A program made the position numbers and the translations under genes. A DNA stretch of 64,000 nt from an uncultured Bacteroidales bacterium (GTDB taxonomy: Bacteria; Bacteroidota; Bacteroidia; Bacteroidales; UBA932), in NCBI GenBank assembly GCA_947168525.1, contig CAMVMG010000002.1, forward strand, positions 169,281 to 233,280, in the 5' to 3' direction. The notes under the pieces are model-generated. The model worked only from the letters and a program-made list of their open reading frames with translations, did not search any database and was not told the origin of the DNA. Positions 51,587 to 60,126 of this stretch are shown in pieces. How positions within the stretch are numbered: position 1 is the stretch's first letter; every line of letters starts with the position of its first letter.

Positions 51587-54500
51587 TTAGAAGGTGATAT
51601 TGAGACCGAAAAGAACTTTCCGCGAGTTGGGATAGGCACCAAAGTCCAGTCCCATGGCATTGCCGAAACCGGTCACTTCCGGATCCCATCCGGGATACTT
51701 GGTGAAAGTGAAGAAGTTCTCCAGGGAGGCGTACAACCTCACATTGTCCAGATGGATTTTCTCCAGGATGGATTTCGGGAACGTATAGCCCAGCTGGATC
51801 TGCTTGATCTTGAAGAAGGATCCGTCGAACACCATATAGGAGGAGTTGTTGAGCCTGGCGATATCGGCATAGGCCCGCGGGTTGGTTCCATTCGGGTTGG
51901 AAACGCTCCAACGATTCTCCGTGAAGCAGGTCAGACGGTTGTACAGGTACTCGGCGTTCGGATCATAGACATTGTAGATATCCACACCCTGTACACCGCT
52001 GCCAAAGACAACCAGGTCGAGGCCCTTCCAGGCGGCATTCAGGGTAATTCCGTAAGTAAGGTCCGGAATGCCCTTGCCGATCATGGTCTTGTCGGAATCG
52101 CTGATGCCGCCGCCGTTGATATCTTCAAAGACGGGGTCGCCGGTAAGCGGATCTACCCCCTCATATTTGTAACCATAGAAATACCAGGCGGGATACCCTT
52201 TTTCAAAACGAGTAAACACCGTTCCGGAGATCAGTCCGGCACCAGGGACCACGCTCAAATTCTCGTGGACCGCGGTGACCTCATTGTGAAGGGTGGTCAG
52301 GTTGCCACGGACACCGTAACTGAAATCACCGATATGGTCCTGCCAGCCCAATTCCAGTTCCACGCCCCTGTTGGACAGGGCGCCGGCATTGATGGGAGAA
52401 GGAGAGAAACCTGTGGTATTAGACAGCTTAACCCCGCTGATCAGGAGATCCTTGGTCTTCTTGTCATACCAGTCAGCACTGAGGGTGAGGCGGTTACCAA
52501 ACAAGGCAAGGTCAATTCCCAGATCCAGTTGCTCGGAAGTCTCCCATTTGAGTTTGTCATTGCCCATCACGGACGGGGCATAGCCATAGGAATAGTTCAG
52601 TTCATCGGAGAAATTATACCTTCCGGTCCGGCCGATCGTGCGGGCATACATATAGCCGCCCAGGGAAGCCAGGGAGCCGTTCTGGCCCCAGCTAACGCGG
52701 AGTTTCAACTGGTCCAGCCAGCCCTTGCTCCACTCCATGAAGGGCTCCTTGGATACTACCCAGCCGGCGGAAACTGCAGGGAAGTAGCCCCAGCGGTTGT
52801 CCTTGGGAAGGATGGAAGAGTCGGCGGCATCGGCACGCAGGGAGGCCTGGAAGAGGTATTTGTCGGCGTATGCGTAATTGAAACGGCCGAAATAAGCCAG
52901 TTTACGTCCCAGTCCGGGTTCACCGCCACCGACGCTTTTGATCACGCCGTCATTGGCATAGGCCAGATACAGGAAGTTGGGGTCGTTGTAAGCCCATCCG
53001 GGATTGTCCAACGTTCCGGAAGCGCCTGCCGTCGTGCTGTAAGTACGGCTGGCACTGAAGGAGGTTCCGACCATACCTGTAAGCAGATGCTTGCCAAAGA
53101 GTTTCATCGCCGTGGCGAAGTTCTCCCACTGCAGGTATGTCATATTGCTGTTGATGGAGGTAACCGCCATGTTGGTCCGGTAATCGCCGGAGGGAAGGCT
53201 GTTGAAGTACGGGCGGTCTGCAGAATAGTTCTCCCCCGCCATCAAAGTGTAGGACAGACGGGAAGTAACCGTCAGCCACGGCCAGGGAGTCAAGTTGGCA
53301 TAGGTGGTACCGGAAACCGACATGGACCGGCTGTCGTTGATTCCCTTGTCACGGAAAATCAGCGGGCTGATGCGGTTGGTCATTCCATAAACGGTCGCGC
53401 CCCAATAGTTGCCGTTGCCGTCACCCAGCAGGGAGCCCAGATTGGATCCGGGAGCGAGCACTTTCAGCATGTCATCCGGCATATCGTCCAAGGTGTACGA
53501 AGGCTTTGTAGTTGGATACATGCCCAGGGCCGACTGGAAGATATTCAGCCCCTGTCCGCCTTCACCCACAGCCTTGGTCTGGGTGTATTCAATTACGTTA
53601 TTGGTGCCCACTTCCAGCCAGGACTTGATCTTGTAGGAGGCATTGATCATGCCCGTATAGGCCTTGTAGATGTCGGCATCTCCCTTGATCATGCCGTTGT
53701 TGTCCAGATAGGAGCCGGAGAGGTAGAACTGTCCTTTGTCGTTGCCGCCCTGGAAGGTGAGGCTGTGCTTCTGCATCAGGGAAGGTTCAAAGGTAGCATC
53801 CATCCAGTCGGTATTGGTACGGCCGTCCCAGTTTTTCATTACAGTTTCCAGACTCAAGGAGCCCACTTCGGTCCAGTAGTCGATAAACTGCTCGGAATTC
53901 ATCACGTGTGGTTTGAAAGCCAGGCTCTGGGACGTAATCTGCATATCATAGCTGAGATGCCCGTCGCCCTGGCCCTTCTTGGTGGTAATCAGGATTACTC
54001 CATTACCGGCCGATGCACCGTAGATGGCGGCGGAAGCAGCGTCTTTCAGCACTTCGATACTCTCGATGTCATTGGGGTTGATGGAGCCTGTGCCGGAAGC
54101 GATACGTCCGTCAATGACGTACAGCGGGGCCGAAGATCCGTTGGAGCCGATACCGCGCACCTGGATGTTCGGAGCTGCGCCCGGACGGGCCGACGAACTG
54201 TAAGACTGCACGCCGGAAGTTTTTCCGGAAAGGGCAGCGTTGATGTTGGTGACGCCACGCGCCTGCAGGTCAACACTTTTCACAGACGATACGGCTCCGG
54301 TAAGGGAACTCTTCTTCTGGACGCCATAACCAACCACAACCACTTCGTCCAGCAGATTGGTATCCACTTCCAGAGCCACATCGATGACATTCCGGTCGGC
54401 CACCACTTGTACGGTCTCATAGCCGATGCTTGAAAATTCCAAAACCGCTCCTCTGGGAACGGTAATCGTGTACTCTCCTTCCATAGCGGAGATGACTCCG

Positions 54501-54652
54501 TTGGAAGTGCCTTGCTGCAGGATGCCCACGGCAAAGAGGGGCTCTCCCGTCTGAGCATCCGTCACATGGCCGGACACGGTGATTCTCTCCTGCGCCGCCA
54601 GAGTGAACACACCCAGAAATGCGGCCAGAAGCAGTGAAACAGTTTTTTTCAT
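51587..54652 (-). CDS. susC: SusC/RagA-family TonB-dependent transporter
   Basis: The 1021-residue transporter has a signal peptide (MKKTVSLLLAAFLGVFTLAA), regulatory-like domain (VSGHVTDAQTGEPLFAVGI), DEVVVVGYGVQKKSSLTGAV, plug (LYVIDGRIASG, AAIYGASAGNGVILITT) and barrel ending VLFGLNITF. The start at 54652 is used because it matches the signal and the family; an ATG eleven codons upstream precedes no signal-like sequence. A TACTTTTG -7 box lies 45 bases upstream, so SusC, SusD, the repeat lipoprotein and the MBL gene may be an operon of their own, separate from the GH3 gene. Confidence 0.95.
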   Translation of the reverse strand: MKKTVSLLLAAFLGVFTLAAQERITVSGHVTDAQTGEPLFAVGILQQGTSNGVISAMEGEYTITVPRGAVLEFSSIGYETVQVVADRNVIDVALEVDTNLLDEVVVVGYGVQKKSSLTGAVSSVKSVDLQARGVTNINAALSGKTSGVQSYSSSARPGAAPNIQVRGIGSNGSSAPLYVIDGRIASGTGSINPNDIESIEVLKDAASAAIYGASAGNGVILITTKKGQGDGHLSYDMQITSQSLAFKPHVMNSEQFIDYWTEVGSLSLETVMKNWDGRTNTDWMDATFEPSLMQKHSLTFQGGNDKGQFYLSGSYLDNNGMIKGDADIYKAYTGMINASYKIKSWLEVGTNNVIEYTQTKAVGEGGQGLNIFQSALGMYPTTKPSYTLDDMPDDMLKVLAPGSNLGSLLGDGNGNYWGATVYGMTNRISPLIFRDKGINDSRSMSVSGTTYANLTPWPWLTVTSRLSYTLMAGENYSADRPYFNSLPSGDYRTNMAVTSINSNMTYLQWENFATAMKLFGKHLLTGMVGTSFSASRTYSTTAGASGTLDNPGWAYNDPNFLYLAYANDGVIKSVGGGEPGLGRKLAYFGRFNYAYADKYLFQASLRADAADSSILPKDNRWGYFPAVSAGWVVSKEPFMEWSKGWLDQLKLRVSWGQNGSLASLGGYMYARTIGRTGRYNFSDELNYSYGYAPSVMGNDKLKWETSEQLDLGIDLALFGNRLTLSADWYDKKTKDLLISGVKLSNTTGFSPSPINAGALSNRGVELELGWQDHIGDFSYGVRGNLTTLHNEVTAVHENLSVVPGAGLISGTVFTRFEKGYPAWYFYGYKYEGVDPLTGDPVFEDINGGGISDSDKTMIGKGIPDLTYGITLNAAWKGLDLVVFGSGVQGVDIYNVYDPNAEYLYNRLTCFTENRWSVSNPNGTNPRAYADIARLNNSSYMVFDGSFFKIKQIQLGYTFPKSILEKIHLDNVRLYASLENFFTFTKYPGWDPEVTGFGNAMGLDFGAYPNSRKVLFGLNITF

Positions 54653-54696
54653 CAAATACATATTGTTAAAATAGTTTTGTGCCAATAATCACGATG

Positions 54697-54704
54697 CAAA
54701 AGTA
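54697..54704 (-). promoter_or_regulatory. -7 box upstream of the second susC
   Basis: On the minus strand this is TACTTTTG, matching TAnnTTTG, in the 106-base gap between the GH3 stop and susC start. No TTTG at the ideal -33 distance; HTCS-activated promoters often lack one. Confidence 0.5.
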
Positions 54705-54758
54705 CTTTTGGATTTCCTTTGGCGCTGGACAATTTGTTTTTTCCTTTCGACGTTCCGT

Positions 54759-57092
54759 TCAATTTATACGGGTTACGGGATAAACCTTCCGGGCAGGGAC
54801 CGCGAACCTGATGGCAGCCTGCTCCGAGCAAACATCCGTACAGAACTTGGCGATATAGGAGCCCTTGTCTGTCACAAAAGCCGATGCGCTTTCGTCAAAG
54901 GAGGCCAGGTCGTAGATTGTAAAAGTCATTTCCACAGTCTGCGACTCGCCCGGGGCCAGTTTTCCGGTCTTGGCAAAGGCTTTGAGTTCCCGCTCCGGCT
55001 TATCAAGCATTCCAGCAGGAGCGGTGACATAGAGTTGGATCACTTCACGTCCGGCCACGGAGCCGGTATTCGTCACCTTGATGCTGGCGGTATAAGTATT
55101 GCCGCGGCGCTTTACGGAAGGTTCACTATATGAGAATGAGGTATAGCTGAGGCCGTATCCGAAAGGATAGGAGACCTCCACTCCCTTAGTCTGATAGTGC
55201 CTGTAACCCACATAGATTCCCTCGTTGTATTCTGTATAATCGTAGTTTTTCGTGTTTCCGTCTGGCGATTTCTTAGGATGCAGCAGAGCGCCAATAATGT
55301 CGAAACGATCGTCCGCTCCAAAGGTGGTCGGGAAATCATCGGCCCCGGGCACATCCTCATAACGGACGGGGAACGTGATGGAAAGGCGTCCGGATGGATT
55401 TACTTTTCCGGTAAGGACATCGGCCACCACGTTACCGCCTTCCTGACCGGGCATCCAAGGCAGGAGGATGGCATCCGGCCAGTCTTTCCAGGAAGCGGTC
55501 TCCACTACACCGCCTACGTTCAGCACCACAATCACTTTCTTTCCGGCGGCGTGGAAAGCGTCACAAACACCCTTGAGAAGACTCATTTCCACGTCGGAAA
55601 GGTTGAAATCGTCCTTGATGTCGCGGTCAAAGCCCTCACCGGGCTTACGGCCGATGGTAATGAGTGCCATATCGCTTTCCTTAGCCGTTGTAGTATACAC
55701 ATAGTCAGGAAATTCCATCTCATAAACAGGGGCGCCGACGCCGATGGCTTCCATTAAGGGCATCTTGCCGTAGGGAGATAACTGCCATTGTACCTTATCG
55801 GCCTGGATATGCAGCCGATAGGCTTCTGCCAAGGGTTCGTTGCAAGTAAAGCCCTGCGCTTTCAGCGCATCCACCATATTGACAACGTAGGGTGTGTTCA
55901 CATGTCCGCTGCCGATTCCGTCATGCAGGAATTCATAGGACTGGATGCCGAAAAGAGCCACATTACCGGCCTTGAGCGGAAGTACGCCGTCATTTTTCAG
56001 AAGGACCACACCCTCTTCGGCCGCTTTGCGGGAAACCGCGGCATGCGCCTTCAGGTCCGGTTGCTCTGTATACTGGTAATCATGAAAACGAGGGGTCTTG
56101 ACAATGTACTGGAGCATCCTGCGGACACAGGCGTCAACTTCCTTGATGGACAAACGACCTTCCTGTACAGCGGCTACAATCTGCTCAATCTGGACCTTGC
56201 GGCCGGGCATCAGCAGGTCATTCCCGGCTGCAACCTGTTTCTCGCTTTCGCGCGGAGCCGTCCAGTCCGTCATCACGATTCCCTTAAAACCCCAATCCTG
56301 ACGGAGAATCTTGGTCAGCAGGTCGTGATTGGACTGGGAATACTCCCCATTGACCTTGTTATAAGAGGACATAATGGTCCAGGGCTGCGCCTCTTTAACG
56401 GCTATCTCGAAAGGCTTCAGATAGATTTCCCGAAGGGCACGCTGGCTCACACGGGAATCGTTGTTTTCCCGGTTGGTCTCCTGGTTGTTGGCGGCAAAAT
56501 GCTTTACTGAAGTTCCAACACCCTGAGACTGGACACCATTAACCATGGCAGCCGTCATCTTCCCGGCCAGGACGGGGTCTTCGCTATAATACTCGAAATT
56601 GCGGCCGCACAGAGGGTTGCGCATAATATTGGTGGCTGGTCCCAGGATAACGTCCACACCATATTCCCGGATCTCTTCGCCCATAGAGCGCCCCACTTCA
56701 TACAAAACATCCGTATCCCAGCTGGACGCGAGAAGAATCTCTACGGGAAATCCCGTACAGAAGAAATCCCTGTCATCATCGCTTCGATGGGGTGTTATCC
56801 GCAAGCCCGCAGGGCCATCGGCAACAACAGTGGGCGGAATACCCAGGCGCGGAATCGTATTGGTCTGCCCAGCCGCTCCGGGAACACGCTGATAACCGGC
56901 TTCATCACCAGTAGGCGGCATGGGGACACCCGTGTAGTTCATCCCCTCGATGGAACCCACCAGCAGCTGGGCTTTTTCCTCCAGCGTCATGACTTTCAGG
57001 ATTTTGTCGATGTTGTTCTCCGTGAGTTGCGGCTGTGCCAGCGCCGAAAAGGATACGGCGGCACTCAATAGGATGGTTGTCAATCGTTTCAT
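54759..57092 (-). CDS. GH3 beta-glycosidase (SusCD arm)
   Basis: The 777-residue exported protein (MKRLTTILLSAAVSFSALA) is a complete GH3: ADGPAGLRITPHRSDDDRDF, GPATNIMRNPLCGRNFEYYS, SVKHFAANNQETNRENNDSR and nucleophile Asp in GIVMTDWTAPRES, then the alpha/beta and Fn3-like domains (YPFGYGLSYTSFSYS). Insertions near residue 55-80 (MPPTGDEAGYQRV) set it apart from BglX types. It resembles the GH3 at 31354-33732. It is upstream of susC, 106 bases away. Specific sugar unknown. Confidence 0.92.
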   Translation of the reverse strand: MKRLTTILLSAAVSFSALAQPQLTENNIDKILKVMTLEEKAQLLVGSIEGMNYTGVPMPPTGDEAGYQRVPGAAGQTNTIPRLGIPPTVVADGPAGLRITPHRSDDDRDFFCTGFPVEILLASSWDTDVLYEVGRSMGEEIREYGVDVILGPATNIMRNPLCGRNFEYYSEDPVLAGKMTAAMVNGVQSQGVGTSVKHFAANNQETNRENNDSRVSQRALREIYLKPFEIAVKEAQPWTIMSSYNKVNGEYSQSNHDLLTKILRQDWGFKGIVMTDWTAPRESEKQVAAGNDLLMPGRKVQIEQIVAAVQEGRLSIKEVDACVRRMLQYIVKTPRFHDYQYTEQPDLKAHAAVSRKAAEEGVVLLKNDGVLPLKAGNVALFGIQSYEFLHDGIGSGHVNTPYVVNMVDALKAQGFTCNEPLAEAYRLHIQADKVQWQLSPYGKMPLMEAIGVGAPVYEMEFPDYVYTTTAKESDMALITIGRKPGEGFDRDIKDDFNLSDVEMSLLKGVCDAFHAAGKKVIVVLNVGGVVETASWKDWPDAILLPWMPGQEGGNVVADVLTGKVNPSGRLSITFPVRYEDVPGADDFPTTFGADDRFDIIGALLHPKKSPDGNTKNYDYTEYNEGIYVGYRHYQTKGVEVSYPFGYGLSYTSFSYSEPSVKRRGNTYTASIKVTNTGSVAGREVIQLYVTAPAGMLDKPERELKAFAKTGKLAPGESQTVEMTFTIYDLASFDESASAFVTDKGSYIAKFCTDVCSEQAAIRFAVPARKVYPVTRIN

Positions 57093-57204
57093 GCGTATGC
57101 GGTTTTTGACGGTGCAAATATCTTTCGTTTTTCTCCCTCCCGCTGGACTCTCCGTCCAATCTTACCGACGATTTGTTCAACCCGCGCAAAAAGCCCCCAA
57201 AAAA

Positions 57205-57234
57205 TTGGCGGATGAAAAAAATTGCGTATATTTG
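57205..57234 (+). promoter_or_regulatory. Promoter of tRNA-Gly
   Basis: TTG at 57205-57207 and TATATTTG at 57227-57234 are 19 bases apart, and the tRNA begins 11 bases later. Confidence 0.65.
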
Positions 57235-57244
57235 TAGTCCCGAC

Positions 57245-57320
57245 GCGGAATTAGCTCAGTTGGTAGAGCGGCGGCTTCCCAAGCCGCAGGTCACGAGTTC
57301 GAACCTCGCATTCCGCTCCA
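57245..57320 (+). tRNA. tRNA-Gly (anticodon CCC)
   Basis: The cloverleaf is complete: acceptor GCGGAAT pairs with ATTCCGC, D-arm AGCTCAGTTGGTAGAGC, anticodon stem GCGGC/GCCGC with loop TTCCCAA giving CCC, and T-arm CGAGTTCGAACCTCG. The 3' CCA is encoded (57318-57320), giving 76 bases in all. It decodes GGG. Confidence 0.95.
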
Positions 57321-57322
57321 AG

Positions 57323-57363
57323 ACACTCCTCAAGGCCACGCGCCAAAGGGAGTGTATTGTTTT
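57323..57363 (+). terminator. Probable terminator after tRNA-Gly
   Basis: ACACTCC (57323-57329) pairs with GGAGTGT (57349-57355) across a 19-base loop and is followed by ATTGTTTT. The loop is large, so the call is tentative. Confidence 0.4.
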
Positions 57364-57381
57364 AATAACCGCATAATTATT

Positions 57382-58896
57382 ATGGACAAAAACATTGCCC
57401 TCAACCCCAACGAGGTTGTCGCATTCCTGAAAAAATGCCCGGAGGAGTTCACCCGGGAAGACCTGCTCCGCTTCATCAGTGAAAACGGCATCCAGATGAT
57501 CGACTTCATGTATCCCGCGGAAGACGGGCGCGTGAAAACCCTGAACTTCACCATCAACAGCCTCTCCTACGCAGAGACCATCCTCACGGAAGGAGAGCGG
57601 GTAGACGGTTCCAGCCTCTTCCCCTCCTTCATCGAGGCCGGCAACAGTGACCTGTACGTGATTCCACGCTACCGGACCGCCTTTGTAGACCCCTTCAACG
57701 ATATTCCCACCCTGTGCCTGCTGTGCAGCTTCTTTGACAAAAGCGGAGAGCCTTTCGACTGCGCCCCGCACGAGACGCTCCGTCGGGCCGAAAAAGCCTT
57801 CGAAGCATCTACCGGCATGCAGTTCGAGGCCATGGGAGAGCTGGAATACTATGTAATCTGTGACCAGGACCCGCTGTTCCCCGCCACAGACCAGAAAGGC
57901 TACCACGAAAGCGAGCCCTTTGCCAAACTGAACGACTTCCGCCGCGAATGCATGATGCACGTGGCGCGTACGGGCGGCCAGATCAAGTACGGCCACTCGG
58001 AGGTAGGCAATTTCACCCTGGAAGGGAAAATCTACGAGCAGAACGAGATCGAATTCCTGCCCTGCCCGGTAGAGACCGCCGCAGACCAGCTGCTGCTGGC
58101 CAAATGGGTAATCCGCAACCTGGCCTACCGATATGGCCTGGACGTGTCCTTCGCCCCCAAGATCACTACCGGCAAGGCCGGTTCCGGCATGCACATCCAC
58201 ATGCGCCTGATGCGGGACGGCCGCAACGCCACCCTGGGCGCCGACGGGAAACTCTCTGAAGAGGCGCGCCGGGCCATTGCCGGCCTGATGCAGATGGCCC
58301 CGTCCATCACCGCCTTCGGCAACAAGAACCCCACTTCCTACTTCCGCCTGGTGCCGCATCAGGAAGCCCCCACCAATGTTTGCTGGGGAGACTGCAACCG
58401 CAGCGCCCTGGTCCGCGTACCGCTGGGCTGGAGTTCCGGCACGGACATGTGCTCCAAGGCCAATCCGCTGGAAATGGCCGCCGACCACGACACCACCGCC
58501 AAACAGACCTTCGAGATGCGCTGCCCGGACTGCTCGGCCGACATCTACCAGCTCATGGCCGGCCTGTGCACGGCTGCCCGCATCGGCCTGGAAATGGAGC
58601 CGGAAAAAGCGCTGGCCCTCTCCGCGGAGAAGTACGTGGACATGGACATCCACCGCAGCGAGAATGCTGCCCGCCTGGCTACGCTGGAGAATCTCCCCAC
58701 CTGCTGCGCCGAGTCGGCCGATGCTCTGGAAAAAGTACGCGCCCTGTATGAAGCGGCCGATGTCTTCCGTCCCCGGATGATCGACGGCATCCTCAAGGCC
58801 CTCCGCGCCCACAACGACGCTTCCCTGCACGAGGCCGCCCGGAAAGACCCTGAACTGATGAGAAAACTGGTAGAGCAGTATTTCTACTGCGGTTAG
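57382..58896 (+). CDS. glnA: Glutamine synthetase family protein
   Basis: The 504-residue protein has a GlnA fold: an N-terminal beta-grasp (IQMIDFMYPAEDGRVKTLNF) and catalytic domain with GELEYYVICD, GHSEVGNFTLEGKIYEQNEIEF, the KAGSGMHIHM glycine loop, and NKNPTSYFRLVPHQEAP. WGDCNRSALVRVPLGW carries the expected Arg residues. No NLYDLPP-like adenylylation site is seen near the C-terminus. It probably makes glutamine from glutamate and ammonia, though paralogues acting on other amines exist. The start MDKNIAL is preferred to an in-frame ATG ten codons earlier. Confidence 0.85.
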   Translation: MDKNIALNPNEVVAFLKKCPEEFTREDLLRFISENGIQMIDFMYPAEDGRVKTLNFTINSLSYAETILTEGERVDGSSLFPSFIEAGNSDLYVIPRYRTAFVDPFNDIPTLCLLCSFFDKSGEPFDCAPHETLRRAEKAFEASTGMQFEAMGELEYYVICDQDPLFPATDQKGYHESEPFAKLNDFRRECMMHVARTGGQIKYGHSEVGNFTLEGKIYEQNEIEFLPCPVETAADQLLLAKWVIRNLAYRYGLDVSFAPKITTGKAGSGMHIHMRLMRDGRNATLGADGKLSEEARRAIAGLMQMAPSITAFGNKNPTSYFRLVPHQEAPTNVCWGDCNRSALVRVPLGWSSGTDMCSKANPLEMAADHDTTAKQTFEMRCPDCSADIYQLMAGLCTAARIGLEMEPEKALALSAEKYVDMDIHRSENAARLATLENLPTCCAESADALEKVRALYEAADVFRPRMIDGILKALRAHNDASLHEAARKDPELMRKLVEQYFYCG

Positions 58897-58910
58897 CATC
58901 CGGTTTTTCA

Positions 58911-58942
58911 TTTGCATTTTCGGGGGCAGAGTGGTAACTTTG
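58911..58942 (+). promoter_or_regulatory. Promoter of the NagZ-like gene
   Basis: TTTG at 58911-58914 and TAACTTTG at 58935-58942 are exactly 20 bases apart, with the start codon 21 bases after the -7 box. Confidence 0.7.
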
Positions 58943-58963
58943 CTCCCGATTGATTTTTATCAG

Positions 58964-60091
58964 ATGAAACGCCTTTTAATGCTGCTTGCCGGCTCCCTTC
59001 TGCTCGCACATGCCTGTGCGGCAGGAGATCCGGTAGAAAAACAACTCAGGAAAATGACACTGCGGGAAAAAATCGGCCAGCTGTTTATCGTGCGGCCAGA
59101 GGCCCTGGACCCTGAAATCAGCTGGGTCACCGGAGAAGACCTGGTGCCGTACGCCATCCGCAGCGTCAATGGCCGGATGGCCGCCACCAACAAGAAATAC
59201 CCCGTCGGGGGTATCCTGCTGTATGCCCATAACATCGACACCCCGGAGCAGGTAACCCGTTTCATCGGGGAGCTCAGGCGTTTCCAGGGAGACCCCCTCA
59301 TCTGCATCGACGAGGAAGGCGGACGGGTGGCCCGCATCGGTAACAACCCCAACTTCCAGGTGCCCAGGTTCGAGAGCACGTCCTCCATCGGCGCCACCGG
59401 GAATCCCAAGGCCGCCTACAATGCCGCCTACGCGATTGGCTCCTACCTGAAACAATACGGCTTCGAGGTGAACTTCGCCCCGGTGGCGGATGTGAACACC
59501 AACCCGGAGAACATCATCATCGGCACGCGGGCCTTCTCCGACAACCCTGCCGTGGCCGCTCCTATGGTGGCGGAATATGTGAAGGGCATGGCCGATGCCG
59601 GCGTGGTGAGCTGCCTCAAGCACTTCCCCGGGCACGGCGACACCTATGCCGACACCCATCTGGGGTACGCGGTTAGCCATAAAACCTGGGAGGAGATGCG
59701 CTCGTGCGAAATGATTACCTTCCAGGCAGGTATCGCCGCCGGCGCACCCATGGTGATGACCGCCCACATATCGGCCCCGAAAGTGACGGGCTCGGAGATT
59801 CCCTCCACCCTCTCCCCTGTGATCCTGCAGGATAAACTCCGGAAAGAGCTGGGCTTCAAAGGCGTGATTATCACCGATGGCATGGAGATGGGCGCCATCA
59901 CCCGCGAGTATTCGTCGGAACAGGCCGCCATCCTGGCCATCAAGGCCGGGGCCGACATCCTCCTGGGCACCCGGGAATATCCCAAGGTCTTCGACGCGGT
60001 GCTCCAGGCCGTCCAGGACGGGACCATCCCCGAATCCCGGATTGACGAGAGCGTAAGGCGCATTCTCAAACTCAAAGTTTCGGTGCGTTAG
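58964..60091 (+). CDS. nagZ: GH3 family NagZ-like beta-N-acetylhexosaminidase
   Basis: The 375-residue exported protein (MKRLLMLLAGSLLLAHACAA) is a single-domain GH3 enzyme. The NagZ marker CLKHFPGHGDTYADTHLGY, with the His that acts in the catalytic loop, is present, as is VIITDGMEMGAI with the nucleophile Asp; CIDEEGGRVARIG binds the sugar. It should remove N-acetylglucosamine from peptidoglycan fragments. Unlike classic cytoplasmic NagZ it has a signal sequence. The start at 58964 fits the promoter just upstream. Confidence 0.9.
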   Translation: MKRLLMLLAGSLLLAHACAAGDPVEKQLRKMTLREKIGQLFIVRPEALDPEISWVTGEDLVPYAIRSVNGRMAATNKKYPVGGILLYAHNIDTPEQVTRFIGELRRFQGDPLICIDEEGGRVARIGNNPNFQVPRFESTSSIGATGNPKAAYNAAYAIGSYLKQYGFEVNFAPVADVNTNPENIIIGTRAFSDNPAVAAPMVAEYVKGMADAGVVSCLKHFPGHGDTYADTHLGYAVSHKTWEEMRSCEMITFQAGIAAGAPMVMTAHISAPKVTGSEIPSTLSPVILQDKLRKELGFKGVIITDGMEMGAITREYSSEQAAILAIKAGADILLGTREYPKVFDAVLQAVQDGTIPESRIDESVRRILKLKVSVR

Positions 60092-60102
60092 CGTTTTTTT
60101 CG

Positions 60103-60110
60103 TATATTTG
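60103..60110 (+). promoter_or_regulatory. -7 box upstream of hisS
   Basis: TATATTTG matches TAnnTTTG 16 bases before the start codon. The -33 side is weak (TTTC), so the promoter is likely but not complete. Confidence 0.45.
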
Positions 60111-60126
60111 ACAAATTTTTAAAGTT

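Noticed and set aside
51752..54433. 893-codon open frame on the plus strand
   Set aside because: Antisense to the second susC; composition typical of a shadow frame.
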